A stretch of 64,000 nucleotides of DNA from Ditylenchus dipsaci (lineage: Eukaryota > Nematoda > Chromadorea > Rhabditida > Anguinidae): positions 62,001 through 126,000 of the forward strand of contig SADC01000267.1 in the NCBI GenBank assembly GCA_004194705.1, written 5' to 3'. Positions 10,201 through 21,899 of this stretch are shown here, in pieces; within the stretch, counting starts at the first letter, position 1, and the number at the start of each line of letters is the position of its first letter. A model generated the notes under the pieces. It was not told the DNA's origin, did not search any database, and was given only the letters and a program-made list of their open reading frames with translations. A program made the position numbers and the translations under genes.

Positions 10201-10988
10201 TTGGTTGGTCAAAAATTATCCGGAATATTTTATTAAGACTTATATTTTATCAATGTTGCAATCATATCTATTGTCTTTTCAAACCATTTTGTAGCTCTGC
10301 ATCTCCTCTTTCAAATGGCATATTAATCTTAGCTCGATTATTTTGGATAAGTCGCCATTTGGCTCCAAACACTTGTCAGGTCATTTTGAGAAATTGATCA
10401 ACGTTTTCATCACTTTAACTGGTCAAAATTTTATTCTGGATTTTACGATCTAGCAACATCTTACAACCAAGTTGTAGCGCAGCTCAGAGCTACAAAATAC
10501 ACTTTACATAATAATTTTTGGAAATCTGAGTGTTGAGATATGGCTTTTTGGAAAAAATAGACTTTCTGAAAAAATGCAAGAAATCTGAAAAATTGGAATA
10601 ACTTGGATTTGGCCATTTTTTCAGAAAGTCTATTTTTTCCAAAAAGCCATATCTCAACACTCAGATTTCCAAAAATTATTCTGTAAAGTGGATTTTGTAG
10701 CTCTTGAGCTGCGCTACAACTTGGTTGTAAGATGTTGCTAGATCGTAAAATCCAGAATAAAATTTTGACCAGTTAAAGTGATGAAAACGTTGGTCAATTT
10801 CTCAAAATGACCTGACAAGTGTTTGGAGCCAAATGGCGACTTATCCAAAATAATCAAGCTAAGATTAATATGCCATTTGAAAGAGGAGATGCAGAGCTAC
10901 AAAATGGTAAAAAGAGAATAGATATGATCGCAACATTGATAAAATATAAGTCTTAATAAATATCCCGGATAATTTTTGACCAACCCAA
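10201..10988. mobile_element. Long palindromic TA MITE
   Basis: Termini TTGGTTGGTCAAAAATTA and TAATTTTTGACCAACCCAA, flanked by TA. The whole 788 bp is a near-perfect palindrome centred near 10600. It interrupts the right arm of the outer foldback. Comparison with the uninterrupted left arm (TAAATAGCATCTTG at 1847) gives the empty site directly. Confidence 0.82.
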
Positions 10989-11194
10989 TATTTACAGAAT
11001 GGAAAAAAGCTAACTGTATGAGGAGATACAGCAATTTTTATGCTTTCGTGTCAATACCCCACAATTTCGAAAAATCCAAACTTTGAGAGACTTTATCTCA
11101 GCACAGAGCTTGAATATCTCAGCACCTTTGCTTACAACATGAGTATGTTTAACGATAAAAATACTCATGTTCCAGTCCGTACTGGAGGAGTTAA

Positions 11195-11426
11195 AGGCCA
11201 TGGCCACGCGTTCTGGATTGTCCCCCCCAATTCAAAAATATTCGCCTACGATTGAACTTCTGTACTGATTTTTCAGCTTGGTTTCTAACAAAACAAGGCC
11301 TAGAATTAAATTTTAGGTAAAGTTTTGTTAGATGAAATCAGTTAAGAAATTCGTACAGAAATTCAATGATTAAGAATTTTTTTTGAATTGGCGGGGATAA
11401 CCGTCGTCGGAGACGGTATGGCTCTT
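11195..11426. mobile_element. TTAA-flanked MITE, copy 1
   Basis: Flanked by TTAA (11191-11194 and 11427-11430), with inverted ends around AGGCCATGGCC and GGTATGGCTCTT. The interior is an inverted pair of GAATTGTCCCC-type and TTGGTTTCTAACA-type segments. It is the same family as 43843-44074, which has the same 232-bp length. TTAA flanks suggest mobilisation by a piggyBac-type transposase. Confidence 0.75.
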
Positions 11427-11769
11427 TTAAAAACACAAAACGCTGAGGATTTCAAAGCAATCTTTTATTTTTGATTTAATTTTGCCTTTTTACATCAATT
11501 TTTGTAAAGTCTTCGTAAAAAAAAGAACGATATATGTAGGATAGTCCAAGAATTTCTGACACTTTTAAATCGAAAATTCTTGGACGACCCTGTAATTATT
11601 TTGAGACCCCAAATCTCATTCATTTTTTATAATTTTACATCAAAATCCTATTTTTTCCTATTGCTATTTTACCAAAGAGCCATAAGCACTGGATAAAATG
11701 TTTATTTTTTAAATTTTGTGATACTAGACCTGATAAACCTACATATCTGCTTATCCACCACATTTTCAG

Positions 11770-12122
11770 CGCTCACATATCCGCGTACATATATACGACC
11801 AGAAAGCAGTATGTTGAACTGCTAGACTGTTGTCTGCTTAATAAACTCGACCAGGTCAGTTTTTTAGAAAATTTCATTGCTGGGGTCTGTAAACACGTTT
11901 TCTACATTCAGGCCCATGTGTTCTCAGTTGCCCAAGACCTTCTGGCTCATCTGAGGGACAATGAACTAGATAGTGTCAAAAATCACCTCCAATCCAACAT
12001 CAACAAATTGAATGCCATCGACTCGTATCGCACTGCTGAACTGGTGCTCGACAATTTTCCAGACTTTTTTGGACAAACTGAGAGAATCTCTTTTGTGCTT
12101 TTGAAGAATTGCTTTGAATCAG
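11770..12122 (+). CDS. Unassigned host gene, two internal exons
   Basis: Two exons joined in frame. Exon 11770-11854 follows TTTTCAG and reads AHISAYIYTTRKQYVELLD with CCLLNKLDQ, ending at a GTCAGT donor. Exon 11912-12122 follows ACATTCAG and reads AHVFSVAQDLLAHLRDNELD, then INKLNAIDSYRTAELVLDNF and ISFVLLKNCFES, ending at a possible GTTGGC donor. The intron would be 57 bp, like other host introns here. The product looks helical and cytosolic, and no domain is recognised. Flanking exons were not found; repeats lie on both sides. Confidence 0.5.
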
Positions 12123-12353
12123 GTTGGCCTTTTTCACATCGTTGCAGACTCATAGTAACCATAATATCCAGGAAAAAAATAATTCTTTTCTGCCTACGTG
12201 TATCAAAAAGTACATGAAATTTCGACTTTATTTTGTGGTGTGCAAAGATAATATATAGGGGTAAAATTATCCGTTTTATTATAAAAATGTTGTCAAAACA
12301 GTGTTTGATCAGTAAAAACATGAGATTTCGACATTTTTTTATTTTTTGAATTA
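12123..12353. other. No gene or repeat seen
   Basis: AT-rich sequence after the unassigned exon at 11912-12122. No further exon of that gene, no known repeat and no RNA gene could be identified. Confidence 0.4.
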
Positions 12354-12599
12354 CCGTATAACCTCTATTAAACGGCACCCCTACAGTTAACGTTTTTCAA
12401 ATTTGCTTTGCTTTTTTACCCAATATTGTTTATTTTTCGAAACGGACGACCACTCATTTTGTAGAGCTTCACAAACTCTACAAAATGAGTGGTCGTCCGT
12501 TCCGAAAATAAACAATATTGGGTTAAAAAAGCAAAGCAAAATTGAAAAACGTTAACTGTAGGGGTGCCCGTTTAATAGAGGTTATACGGTACGTAAAGT
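12354..12599. mobile_element. Palindromic TA MITE with CCGTATAACC ends
   Basis: Termini CCGTATAACCTCTATTAAAC and its complement, flanked by TA on both sides. Almost the full 246 bp is a palindrome centred on TAGAGCTTCACAAACTCTA. The ends resemble mariner/pogo-type MITEs with CTCTATTAAACGG. Confidence 0.85.
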
Positions 12600-12779
12600 A
12601 GAGCTCAAATTTATTGTTTCACATGAAACTCTTATGTCTTGGCCTACCTCGGGATGCAAACCAACATCACATTTTACGCATTTCTTATTAGTTCTTCCTT
12701 TGCGAACTACGCAAAGAAGCTCAGACTCCAAAGTTGCAATCCAGTGATCCTGTCTGTCGTATCTCACACTGTCGGTCAC
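12582..12779 (-). pseudogene. Cysteine-rich tail fragment resembling piggyBac-type transposase
   Basis: The minus frame reads HWIATLESELLCVVRKGRTN, then KKCVKCDVGLHPEVGQ. The C-x2-C and basic RKGRTNKK pattern resembles the C-terminal ring of piggyBac-derived transposases (CxxC...KCDVGLC). No catalytic part is seen nearby. Its 3' part overlaps the TA MITE at 12354-12599. The assignment is tentative. Confidence 0.4.
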
Positions 12780-13867
12780 ACGTCTGGAAGTTATTTGTCT
12801 GTCTTAGAAGGATCTCCGTCCAAGGCTGGTGGTGTATTTGCGCAAGGAGGATGTATTTGTGTATTTGCGTGTATTGGGTGTATTTGCGTACATGCGCAAG
12901 TAGGATGTGGCAACAGAGCGTCGAAAGTCAAGCTAAAGACTGTTTGGATGTTGTTTTCGCCACAACACCAGGCGTTATGACAGCAGTGTCTACCCCCAGC
13001 ATGACCACTAAAACTTTTTGGATCCTATGGCAACACGGTAGTGTTGATGGTTTGATCCATTCTGTCAACACCCCCCCCCCCATGTACTGGTTGTGGCATG
13101 TGTTTTGACTGATCAATCGTGTTCTGGCCTTGATTTTTTGAACAACTTTTGGAGCCTATTTCCCGACAAATTACACTCGATTGTAGCTAATAAGATGAGC
13201 TACAAAATGGGTGGTGACTTGCCTGTGAGCAATGTTCAAAAAAGCGGTTAGAATGATTTTGAATCATGGTGGGAGTAGGGGTTGTCCTTGACCACAACTT
13301 GAAGGTTGGTTCTCTCCAATTTTTCGACTTTCCGAGATGGTTTTTTTTCCGAATTGTAGGTCTGCATTTCAGCTTTCAGTCATGCCTTTCTCAAATCTAT
13401 GAAAACATTTTCTATTTTTACAAACGTAAAAGTGAACTAATCGATCTGGAATAAAAAGTATTTATTTTCTCACATGAAATTGCTAAAAATCACACAGTAT
13501 CTTTACCAAACTGCCTACATATACAAAATATATGCTATTTAAAAGATCCGAGTGTGATATCAAAAATTACTTTTCGATTTTTTAAAATGCTTTATTTTGG
13601 TTGTGAAAGATCGATTGAAAAAATCGGTGGAATTTGACAGTTTACAAGCATTTAGTTCAAATTTTTAATTTTTTGTATATAAATGCTATAAAATTTTCAG
13701 AATATGATTAAAAGAATACAAAAGCTACAGAACCTATTTTTCAGAATAATTATAATGAAAAAAGGCTAAGATATAGCATCTTTTAAATGTCCAAATAGTA
13801 AAAAATTTAAGAAAACATAAAAATTCAATTTCTGTTCTTGGCATTCTCTTTTTACCTATCTTTTTCT
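12780..13867. other. No gene seen; low-complexity and short inverted repeats
   Basis: 12825-12905 has GTATTTGCG repeats. 12970-13080 contains an imperfect inverted pair around AGTGTTGATGG and a C-tract. The remainder is plain AT-rich sequence without convincing exons. Confidence 0.45.
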
Positions 13868-13871
13868 GGGC

Positions 13872-14092
13872 AGCGACATATTTCGCCATATCAAATTGCG
13901 CCATATCAAATTGCGCCACATTCAAATTGCGCCGCCGTAAATTGCTCCACATTCGAATTTCGCCGCCGCAAATTGCGCCACCGCGGATTGCGCCTAAATC
14001 AAATTGCGCCATATCAAATTGCGCCGAATTCAAATTGCGCCACCGCAAATTTCGCCGCATTCAAATTCCGCCACCGCGGATTGCGCCAGCAA
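13872..14092. repeat. Left MULE terminal array of CAAATTGCGCC
   Basis: About twelve copies of CAAATTGCGCC or CGCAAATTGCGCC separated by 5-7 bp spacers (ATAT, ACATT, GCCG). The inverted counterpart lies at 16481-16680. Confidence 0.9.
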
Positions 14093-14899
14093 ATCCACGT
14101 TTTCTTTCAATCAAAAAGATTTTGTTTCACTCTCACTTTCACCAACGTGGAGAAATTGCCTCTCAGTCTTTCTTTCATTCTAACTTTCGTGTACCCAATG
14201 ACTTTTTGACTCTCACTTTCAGTCTATCGTATTTCGTGGAATTAAGTTTTTCAGTCTGAACCATCTAAACCAAGTGGTCGTCCACTTGGAGCAATTTTTT
14301 TTTTACTTTTTCGGGTATGAAAACTAGTTTTCTAGACTAATTCGGGCATGCTGAAAATGGTTGATAGTGGTAAATACGGTTTTCTAGGTATTCTTTGAGC
14401 ATTGGTAAAATCGAGTTTGTAGATCACTGGTCTTTTTTACGGCAGAGGTTTCTGACTTAAAAAAAACGAGTTAACTCTTGTTCCTCAAAAAAAAATCTTT
14501 TCAACAACAATCACTAGTTTATTTCGTTTCGAGAATGCATAACAATAAACCGAAAAAAGCACAACAGTGTAACATAAATATTGTGATTTAATTGCTTTGG
14601 TACTTTTCTAGATGGGCACCAATTGAGACAAGGAATTCCATCCGAAGTTGCCCACCACCATCGACGTAGTTGGTAACCAGCTGCTTAATTTGATCGGCGG
14701 AATAGATTGCTTTTTTTCGACCTGATTCCACCTGTCACGCGCGCCAACGGATTGTGGAGACGACTAAACATTATGATTTATTTGCACGCTCAAGAAAAAA
14801 TAATAGAGAAATTACAGTTCGATCTTCTGTCGCACCTTCTCCTCATCTGTTTGAAGCTTCAAGATTACATCTGCAAGCGACGGATTGTCATGACTGAAG

Positions 14900-16330
14900 T
14901 ACCGATTAAACTGCCCGTTTTAATTTTCTACGCTGTTATTTGTTCTCGGAAGTCCAGCTAATGCCCTCTCGTGCATGTTCCACAGTATGGCTGGATAAAG
15001 AGCAGCATTTCCATTTGTTCGGCGGATATAATTTTCTCTCAAAGTAGGAAAATATCTCTGTAATAGACCATTAAATCTCTTATCGCAAAAAAAAATTTGA
15101 TAGACCCACTGTTGAGATGATTGATCGAATCGACGAATTATCTCACTGCTGATCAGGTCATCTTTAGCTGCTAGAAGTTGGTCAAATCCATCCTCTACTT
15201 TTTGTACTGGCAGAAAGAAAGTCCTGGTAAGCATCGCAATACAACTTTTACATTCAGAATTGCCCAAAGGGATTTCATCTTGTCTTTCTGGACCCGCTTG
15301 TAAAGGCTTGAAAAAGATGGAAAAGACAGTGCTTGACAGAAACAACAGGGAAAGTCTCAGAAAAGCATTCTTGGCAGCGTCTCGAAATCTAAACAAAATA
15401 AAGTCTTTACATAAGCGTTGAAACGGAGAATGGCTGTAGCGTACCCATCATTAAGATATTGGGTGGTGATCGGCAGAGAAAAAACAAATACTCTGGAGAA
15501 CCCTTCAAGATACGCGTCTTCTTTCTTTGACTGAAGTAGCAAATAGACGCAAGAAAGAAGAGCTTGTGCCACTCGAATTCGCCGCGTTGAACCCGACCAC
15601 GTACATTTGCTTATACATTTAGAGCGCGTAAAAGGTCCATCCATTGCCCAGTGACGGTTGATCTGCAATAGAAACAGGGATAGAACTATAGAGCACTTCA
15701 AGCAAAGACTAATTTTTCTTAAGTACCTGAAGTAGCCGGAGAAGATTGGTTGTAGTGAAGACAAGAACTCTTGGTGGCGGTGCTGGTCCGATGAAACCTG
15801 GCTGCAACGGAAGACCAAAGACCAAATTGTCATCGGCTATAATGGAATAAATATACACAGGACTGGGCAATTAAGATCCACGACCCGAATCAAACCGAAT
15901 CCTCCCATCTCTGGTTTCTTTCATCTTTCTGGCCATTCTTCGCTCTTTTCTCCTCGGTTAACTGCTCCTACATCTTTATTTCGATGACGAGTTAAGCGGG
16001 CTCTGAGAGTATCCATGGCTGGCACTGTTACAAGAGTTTCTCCCACAAGCCCGTTGAATGCTAAATCCACTAGGCTACTCACCGGCGTGTCACGATTGCT
16101 TTCTGCTGCTGAAATCGCTTCCGAAACCCTCTTCCTGACTTAAAGTATGAGATAAAAAACCACTGCAAGAAGGAAAAAAAACTTCAACGAGAGCTGTATC
16201 AGGGAGATGACCATGATGCACCTTCTTTTCCACCAGATGCTCTTGGTTTGTTGATATCGCTGTTGCGCCACAATTTTTTCGGGCACCTCCAAATCTATTT
16301 GCCATCACATTTGCGCACCTCACGGAACCT
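14900..16330 (-). pseudogene. MULE transposase with FLYWCH-like zinc finger, frameshifted
   Basis: Read from 16330 downward. A FLYWCH-like segment RKNCGATAISTNQEHL, then KKVHHGHLPD, is followed at about 15660 by INRHWAMDG, with TFYAL in the next frame; this is the MULE first-aspartate motif. Further on come QMYVVGFNA and a C-terminal block YPAILWNMHERALAGLPRTN then NSVEN, the conserved MULE tail (usually followed by GWH). Frameshifts of one base break it at several places, at least one near WAMDG. An intron with GTACTT donor and TTGCAG acceptor appears near 15664-15725. The domain order is that of animal Mutator-like elements. Confidence 0.82.
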
Positions 16331-16480
16331 CATTGAATAGCCATTGCAGAAGCCAAGGACATTGCCTCTTTCAGTATGAAATACTCTGACCATTTGCTAA
16401 ACTGATCGTTATAGCACATGAAAACAGGTTAAGACGAGAATTTTAAAAGGTTTAATGAGATGTTTCATTACACTACACAA

Positions 16481-16680
16481 TGGCGCAATTTGAATGCGGC
16501 GCAATTTGCGGTGGCGCAATTTGAATGCGGCGCAATTTGCGGTGGCGCAATTTGAATACGGCGCAATTTGAATGTGGCGCAATTTGATATGGTGCAATTT
16601 ACGGAGGCGCAATTTTCGGCGGCGCAATTTGAATGTGGCGCAATTGATATGGCGCAATTTGATATGGCGCAATATGTCGC
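16481..16680. repeat. Right MULE terminal array
   Basis: Inverted partner of 13872-14092, made of GGCGCAATTTGAATGC and GGCGCAATTTGCGGT units repeated about ten times. Confidence 0.9.
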
Positions 16681-16983
16681 TGCCCTTTTTCTAACAGTCT
16701 CAAAGAAAATATTTTTTTTAAAGATAACTGAGACAATAAGGGAAATTTCAAGTAGTGACTTGGTTAAATATTATACACAAAAAGTAGGTAAAAATGCAAT
16801 TTTGGTTAACGAAGTGCGAAACAATAAATTTTTTAAAATTGTCAAAATCTCGAGACTTTTGTTATCCTAACGCATTTTTGACAGCATGTTTATTATAAAC
16901 TAACTAACGTATTTCTTCTAATAGAAGCCCCGGGCTTCTATTTTATGGATTCCCTCCAAAGGGGGCTTATATTAGAGGGTGGA

Positions 16984-18708
16984 CGGGGGGCTTTTATTTT
17001 TTGAACTCGCCGCGCCGAAGGTGCGGCGAGTTCGAAAAAGCGAATTCAAAAAAAAAGACATTTTTCGACCCTACTTGAATATACCCCCCCCCCCCCCCAA
17101 ATCAACTTTTTTTAAAGTGTTTCCAAACACCTTATATCGACCTAAAATGGCCTCAGAAGTTCAAAAAGACATTATTTTTAAGTTCTGTCAATAAAAATCG
17201 AGTTTTGGACAATTTTAAATTTTGACTTTTTACCTGTTTTATCATGTTTGGTCACTGGAGCTGTGCAAAACAGTCTCTAAATGCATTTTTTCAAGAGTCT
17301 TGCTCGGAATTTTGTCTAAGGTAAGTGAGTGCGCGCATATCTAACTCTCAAGCTCCCTTCGGGGCGCAGGGGGCTTGGTTGCTTGGGGTTGAGATGCGCA
17401 CACCACATACCTTAGACGCAAATCACTCGAAAGTGACTCTGATGCATAAAAATGTATGCATACCAGAGTTTATTTATGCGGTAGGCCCCAGTCAACAAAA
17501 CTATGTTCAACATCTTCCTTTTTGTTTAAAATTTGTCCTTTTTCGGTCCATTTCCACCCAAATACAGACCTAAATTCCTTTAAAAATAGTCAAAATGGGT
17601 GATTTTGGTGGTCCCAAAACTCAGTTTTTTATTGACCAGAACTCAAAAATAATGCCTTTTTTGAACTTCTGAGGCCATTTTAGGTCGATATAGGCTGTTT
17701 GGAAACACTTTGAAAAAAGTTGATTTGGAGGGGGGGGGGTTTATATCCAAGTAGCGCCCATTTTTCGTATCTTGAATAGCCTCTGGATGGCCAAGGCCAA
17801 CCACAGGGGGAGCAAGCGAAAATTGTGTTTTTCACATTATATACCATTTCTTAAATCACCCTTTACTTAAAAAAAGGTTAGAAAATCAAAAAGTAAAAAG
17901 CGAGACAAAAATTTGCTGCAAAATTAAGATAATTTTCTGCGAAATATGTTTATGCCTTCTTTTTATCTGACCTATGTTGCCAACTTATTTTCTTGTTCCT
18001 AAAACGTAAACCGAGGTCACTTCGTATCGTTCATTGCTGATTTTCTGCCAATGATTACTGCATAAAGCAATGTTTTAAACCAACAAAATACTCGCTAAAA
18101 TAGTACTTGACTTGATGTAGTTTTTGCTTTGAAATTCATTCATTCACAAGTATTCCAGCGATCCACTTCGAAAGATGTGCTTGCCAAATACATCAACAAA
18201 TTTTCGTATCTTTTACTACGTTTAGCAACACCTATTTATTGCAAAAAAATTGATTCTGGGTTTACATAAAAAAGGAGGCTCATATTTTAGGATACCCACT
18301 AGAGGGGGGGGGGGCTTTTATATTTTGAATGACCTTGTCCATCCAGCGGCTATTCTCAGACATTCTGCAAAGTATTACTCTAAATGACACTTTAGTTACA
18401 CATGGTGTTAATACTTTCAGAAAAAGTTTATGTAAACTAATAGAAAGGGTGAAACAAAATTTGCTGAAAAATTAATATTAATTTGCTGCGAAATTCCAAT
18501 ACGCCCGAAATAAATTCAGGTAGAACGCCTCCGAGAGAAACAGTGGTAAACTATGAATATAGGATAAGTGCTTTTTGATGTTTAAACGCTGTTTCAACAA
18601 TGTTATGTGAAAATTAGAAGCGATCAGAGGATGGCGTAAAAAAATTATGACTCAAAAATGTTTCCGCGCCTTCGGCGCGGCGAGTTCAAAAATAAAAGCC
18701 CCCCTTGA
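16984..18708. mobile_element. Foldback with GGGGGGCTTTTATT ends
   Basis: Left end GGGGGGCTTTTATTTTTTG, then AACTCGCCGCGCC; right end GGCGCGGCGAGTTC, then AAAAATAAAAGCCCCCC. The body contains the G/C-capped element 17067-17758 and two CTTGGTC/AACCACAGGGG-type fragments. 17870-18660 is AT-rich with no gene recognised, apart from further GGGGGGCTTTTATA and CTCATATTTTAGGATA fragments. No target duplication was identified. Confidence 0.6.
17067..17758. mobile_element. G/C-capped foldback element, full copy with hairpin core
   Basis: Starts GACCCTACTTGAATATA before a C-run and ends after a G-run with CAAGTAGCGCC. It is flanked by the 8-bp duplication CATTTTTC (17059-17066, 17759-17766). The core at 17318-17510 keeps the CCCTTCGGGG and CACTCGAAAGTG hairpins in the same orientation as the 8534 copy. 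It inserted into the 16984-18708 foldback. Confidence 0.88.
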
Positions 18709-18837
18709 TTACCACTGAATTACTACGATTATTTGATAGTCTTTCTGATCAAATGTCTTTTTGATCAAATAGTTCATTGATCAGTTCTCTAATTGATCAG
18801 TTGAAGTACGCCGAATTAGTCCCATGGTAACTCTTAA

Positions 18838-21800
18838 CACTGTCATGCCCGAGTGTACCAAGTGAGGCTTCTGTGCAGAATTTCACGGAGAAACACGATA
18901 AGAAAAAGAACGAGGTCAAAAGGCTTCGTTTTGACACTTTTCATGTGTTTGAAGTAGCTAATTTTCGACCATCTGCACATACCTAATATTTAGGGTAATA
19001 GGTGGTACTTGCTCAAATTTATGTATCACCTGGGCGTGTAATATCTCAAATGTAGCATAAGATCAGGGCTATCTATTGCTCACAAACGTTTAGCAAGAAT
19101 ATAGAAGTTGCAAAAAAAATATTAATTAATCCACTTAGGTTCAGGATCTGGAAATTCTCTGTTTCAGAACTAAATAGCTCTAACTTCCGCACAGTCTTTT
19201 TTCAAGCAAAAACTCAAGCACATCTTGTTGCTCGAATGCAGAGCTACAAAATGAGCCGAAACTTGCCACAAGTAAAACATAAAATACACGTCCCCTTCAG
19301 TTAAAGACAAATTTTTTATAGATGTTTTTTATCAAAATATCTCGCAAACATTGCTAATGACAGTCACCACAATGCTTCGGAATCTGAATTGAACGGTGAT
19401 CCTTGCAAGCTGGTTTTGACAGACAGAGCAGTGAAAGCGACTATTCTTAGGGCACTTGTAGCAGCGGCATTGGTCTTAGACGAAGGTGTAGTTCTTGTAC
19501 GCATTGGTGTGAACGTACTTCTTGAACTGTCTGATTTTCTTGGACGTTGCATTTGAACATAGAACAAGCGCAGTCGCATGTTCTCCGCAAACTGACTTTT
19601 CACATTTACTGCAGCTCATGATGTTTTTTCCTCTTCCTGATTTGTGGCATACATAGCAATGATTCACTTGAGCAGCAGATTCTTGTCCGGTTGCTTTATT
19701 TAGAAGGCTAAACTTTTTGAACTTTACCAAATGTAAACGTGACTGGGAAGCCAACCTTTTATATGTTTGATCTATTTGTTGAAAGCCCTCGTTCATCCAG
19801 TGTTCCACAGAAGACCTTCGTTCTTTTTGCTCTCTCATCAACTGGTCGGCAAGTTGAAGAATAAAGCGCCTCCTGTTACCCCTCCATCGAAAGAACGTAT
19901 CCGTTGAGAGCAGCAGCATCGCTTAAGTGCATAAAGAGACGAAGAGGCCAACAAAGGACTTTTAGACTGTAAGCATAGCGACCGCACATTTCATCAAAGA
20001 TATCAACGCCAAAATTGTTTGAATCGTAGTCAGTAATCATTTTGGGTTTCCCGCTTGGATGAATATCATTTTGATGGTTTTTGTTGAATAGAGTAATACC
20101 CGCTTGGAACTTCGGGCTTGAAATATCAACAAAGTCTCTTGCTTACGAAATACAAACTTGCATTTTCCGACCTGAAATATTTTTTTGAAGCGTTCTACAA
20201 GCCAAGGTCATACCTCAGTGGCCTCATTGACAAAATCTTCTGGATTACCGGTGCGATTTTTTTGGATTGTCCCTAACAGTGAAGTCTTTTCATCCCACAG
20301 CCTTTGGCCAAGTTGAGCAGAAGTAAAGAAGTTGTCGGTAACTAGAGTTCGACCTGGGACAAAAATTCTCGAGACAAGTTGAGAACGATCTAAAATAGGA
20401 CAAATTACTTAGTAAAGCCCCAACAATAAAGTTCTAACCTGTTCTCCAAGATTTTTTTTCAGCTGTTCCCATTTTTTTGCCCAAATAAACTTCTGAGTTC
20501 ACCATGTACATTGTTTCGGATCAACAGCACAAAATATTTTGATGCCAACTTTGTTTTCTTTGACGGAATGAACATTCGAAATGGACAGCGCCCCGAAAAG
20601 GAAGCAACAGTTCATCGATTGTCAAGAATTCACCTGGATTGTAACAAGAGCGACAGTTACGTGAAAATATTTCAAAGACCTCAAAAAATTCATATAAAGC
20701 AATTCAACGCAGAATAGATAAAAAAAATACTTGACGAAGGTGGACAAATTTTCGACATAAGAGCCTTCGGAATTCTTCAGCCGCTTCATCCTATCGTCGA
20801 AATGGATACATTTCATCAAGAATTGGTATCGGTTGCGAGAAATGAAAGATGCGCATCTAGGTTTGTACGAATACAGAATTCGTTCTGAAATACAAAAGCT
20901 GACTCACCCAGCGATGAAGAGTTAGTGTCGAAAAGATTTCATGGACATTCGAGATGTGAAATCCTGTAATTCCAAGCTTCAGCCAGAGTCCAACTAATGC
21001 TTTTATCTCAGCATCATCTGTTTCATAAGCAAATGGGGGTACGGTTCTTTCGTTTCTCTTTATTGCTCCAATGCAACGAGTGATAGACAAATTGGTATTA
21101 TCCACAATGCTAAAAACATTACAAAAGCCGTATAAAAAGTTATGAAAAAAAACTAACAGTTTGATCAAATCTGGCGAAAAAATGGCCAAAAAGGCTGCTT
21201 GTTCTGACTCATATGGAAGCTTGGAGCCAGTTGCTGATTGAAAACTCGTTGTTCCTTGCACTTCTTGAGGATGCTCCTTCTTCCACAGATTCGAATAATC
21301 GGTCTTCAAGCATTCGGCAACACAATTTTGGCGAAGAAGAAGTCTATAAAAAATTAACATCTATAAAAATTTGTCTTAACTGAAGGGGACGTGTATTTTA
21401 TGTTCACTTGTGGCAAGTTTAGGCTCATTTGTAGCTCTACATTCGAGCAACAAGATGTGCTTGAGTTTTGCTTGAAAAAAAACTGTGTTGGAAAGTTAGA
21501 GCTATTTTAGTTCTGAAACAGAGAATTTCCAGATCCTGAACCTAAGTGGATTAATTAATATTTATTTTGCAAACTTCTATATTCTTGCTAAACGTTTGTG
21601 AGCAATAGATAGCCCTGATCTTATGCTACATTTTGAGTATTACACGCCCAGGTGATACATAAATTTGAGCAAGTACCACCTATAATACCCTAAATATTAG
21701 GTATGTGCAGATGGTCGAAAATTAGCTACCTTCAAACACATGAAAAGTGTCAAAAAGGAAGCCTTTTGACCTCGTTCTTTTTCTTATCGTGTTCTCCGTG

Positions 21801-21846
21801 AAATTCTGCACCAGAAGCCTCACTGGTACACTCGGGCATGACAGTG
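18838..21846. mobile_element. piggyBac-type transposon
   Basis: Flanked by TTAA (18834-18837, 21847-21850). Termini CACTGTCATGCCCGAGTG and CACTCGGGCATGACAGTG. The terminal inverted repeats are unusually long, about 485 bp (18838-19325 and 21357-21846), and nearly identical; most differences are 1-base indels. A transposase with piggyBac features lies between them on the minus strand. Confidence 0.93.
19364..21360 (-). pseudogene. piggyBac transposase, broken by frameshifts
   Basis: Read from 21360 downward. The N-terminal part includes SKLPYESEQAAF and FAYETDDAEIKALVGLWLKL, then GITGFHISNVHEIF. RNRYQFLMKCIHFDDRMKRL follows near 20850-20780, then at about 20355 the catalytic segment LVTDNFFTSAQLGQRLWDEK with GTIQKNRTGNP. 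The C-terminal cysteine ring is CYVCHKSGRGKNIMSCSKC then CGEHA. These are the expected piggyBac landmarks in order. Several frame changes interrupt it; some coincide with plausible short introns (near 20210, 20390, 20860 and 21120) and others look like 1-base indels, so the coding state is undecided. Confidence 0.88.
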
Positions 21847-21899
21847 TTAACAAGTTAGTTCTTTTTCTAATTTACTTGCAATTAAGACGAAACAAAGGC

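Larger units (their letters stand above)
1531..11148. mobile_element. Outermost foldback element with long interrupted inverted arms
   Basis: The sequence at about 1531-1565 and 1750-2072 returns as a reverse complement at 9975-10200 and 10991-11148, for example CATGTTGTAACCAAAG against CTTTGCTTACAACATG, and TGTGGGGTATTGACACG on both sides. The left arm is interrupted at about 1565-1750 by a CACCGACC/GGCACC-rich insert, and the right arm by the TA MITE at 10201-10988. The interior holds the hAT 2680-9351 with all its nested elements. No target duplication was found for the outer boundary, so the class is unknown. Confidence 0.6.
13868..16685. mobile_element. MULE transposon with GCGCAATTTG arrays
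   Basis: Termini GGGCAGCGACATATTTCGCC and GGCGCAATATGTCGCTGCCC. Both terminal regions are arrays of CAAATTGCGCC units (13872-14092 and 16481-16680). The flanks share CTTTTTCT (8 of a possible 9 bp), as expected for Mutator-like elements. The interior encodes a MULE transposase and a FLYWCH-like finger on the minus strand. 14100-14890 holds a partial copy of the TGAACCA...CAAGTGGTCGTCCACTTG repeat also seen at 23930. Confidence 0.88.

Noticed and set aside
13838..14259. Overlapping plus-strand frames in the MULE terminal array
   Set aside because: They are translations of the CAAATTGCGCC repeat (repeating NCA and RHR patterns) and have no protein family.
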